Assembly (NCBI RefSeq): GCF_003490595.1
Contig: NZ_QQGY01000002.1
Span: 1 to 64,000, forward strand
DNA from: Haemophilus haemolyticus_L
GTDB taxonomy: Bacteria; Pseudomonadota; Gammaproteobacteria; Enterobacterales; Pasteurellaceae
Direction: 5' to 3'
DNA length: 64,000 nt
Shown here: one piece after another, positions 63,689 through 64,000 of the stretch
How positions within the stretch are numbered: position 1 is the first letter of the stretch
Layout: each line of letters begins with the position of its first letter
The notes under the pieces: generated by a model
The model's input: the letters and a program-made list of their open reading frames with translations, nothing else
Databases searched by the model: none
Told to the model about the DNA's origin: nothing
Made by a program: the position numbers and the translations under genes

Positions 63689-64000
63689 CTAATTAGAAAT
63701 ATTTTTTACAATCAGCGTAATGCCATCCACGCGTTCAACTTCAATTAATGCACCGACTGTAAGATTATCACCTTGAATGCGCCAAGTTGTGTCGCCAAAA
63801 GCACCTCGACCAATTCCATTCGCGCCAAGTTCTTGAACAATGCCTTGTTTACCAAGTAAGGCATGATCGCGTTGATTTAATGTTGAATGAGATTGATCAT
63901 GGCGATCTTTGCCATGTTGATATTTCCACCAAATCACAGAAAGTATACAAGCTAATAGCGCGTAAAAAACAGCAAGTGAGGCAAGAGAAAGGCTTGGAAA
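63689..64000 (-). CDS. NfeD-like membrane protein, C-terminal part (truncated by the window)
   Basis: Open frame runs from the window edge (begins FPSLSLASLAVFYALLACIL) to the stop at 63689, 103 codons. The first 25 or so residues are a membrane helix; the rest is a soluble OB-fold with GKQGIVQELGANGIGRGAFG and ALIEVERVDGITLIVK, as in NfeD. NfeD proteins pair with SPFH/stomatin-type membrane proteins, and such a partner would lie outside the window. The start codon is beyond 64000. A GTG at 63937 is within the frame but is not the true start. Confidence 0.8.
   Translation of the reverse strand, partial: FPSLSLASLAVFYALLACILSVIWWKYQHGKDRHDQSHSTLNQRDHALLGKQGIVQELGANGIGRGAFGDTTWRIQGDNLTVGALIEVERVDGITLIVKNISN

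Noticed and set aside
1..64000. CRISPR array, tRNA or rRNA genes
   Set aside because: No regularly spaced repeats, cloverleaf or rRNA sequence recognised in the window.

Overview
The window is a stretch of Pasteurellaceae chromosome, almost certainly Haemophilus influenzae or a very close relative (H. haemolyticus or aegyptius-like). It is AT-rich and carries many copies of the 9-bp Haemophilus uptake signal AAGTGCGGT, often as inverted pairs that double as terminators. The gene content and protein sequences are those of Haemophilus. Species level cannot be settled by eye.

Positions 1-46.6 kb are conserved housekeeping DNA, after the last bases of an IS3-family insertion sequence. In order: purA, dapD, an unlisted 26-residue membrane microprotein, purR, ppc, a YcjX-type GTPase, the sapABCDF peptide uptake operon with a YeiH-type permease, truA, fbp, an NlpC/P60 lipoprotein, tldD, rsmI, lpoA-yraN-diaA-dolP, nrdA-nrdB behind tandem NrdR boxes, sucA-sucB, a ycbL/tatD/mepK/ldtD group, proQ-prc divergent from letA-letB, a patatin-like lipase, lptF-lptG and pepA.

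Positions 46.6-59.9 kb are accessory. A 985-residue AIDA-type autotransporter gene follows eight CAGCA repeats in its leader. It ends against a 264-bp fragment of modC fused to a 429-bp fragment of pepA. Both fragments are about 93% identical to the intact genes in this same window, so two alternative versions of the locus seem to have been merged. After betT comes a six-gene chaperone-usher fimbrial operon, all on the minus strand: major pilin, chaperone, usher, two minor pilins and a tip adhesin. Its promoter spacer is a run of T (T17 in all), and its adhesin is broken at a G7 tract that one added G would repair. It therefore has two candidate phase switches, one transcriptional and one translational. 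A REPIN-like double palindrome sits just past its 3' end. Perfect uptake signals are nearly absent from this accessory region, which supports acquisition from outside.

Positions 59.9-64 kb return to the core: modC, modB and modA for molybdate uptake, the divergent regulator modE, and the truncated end of an NfeD-like membrane protein. I saw no tRNA, rRNA or CRISPR array.
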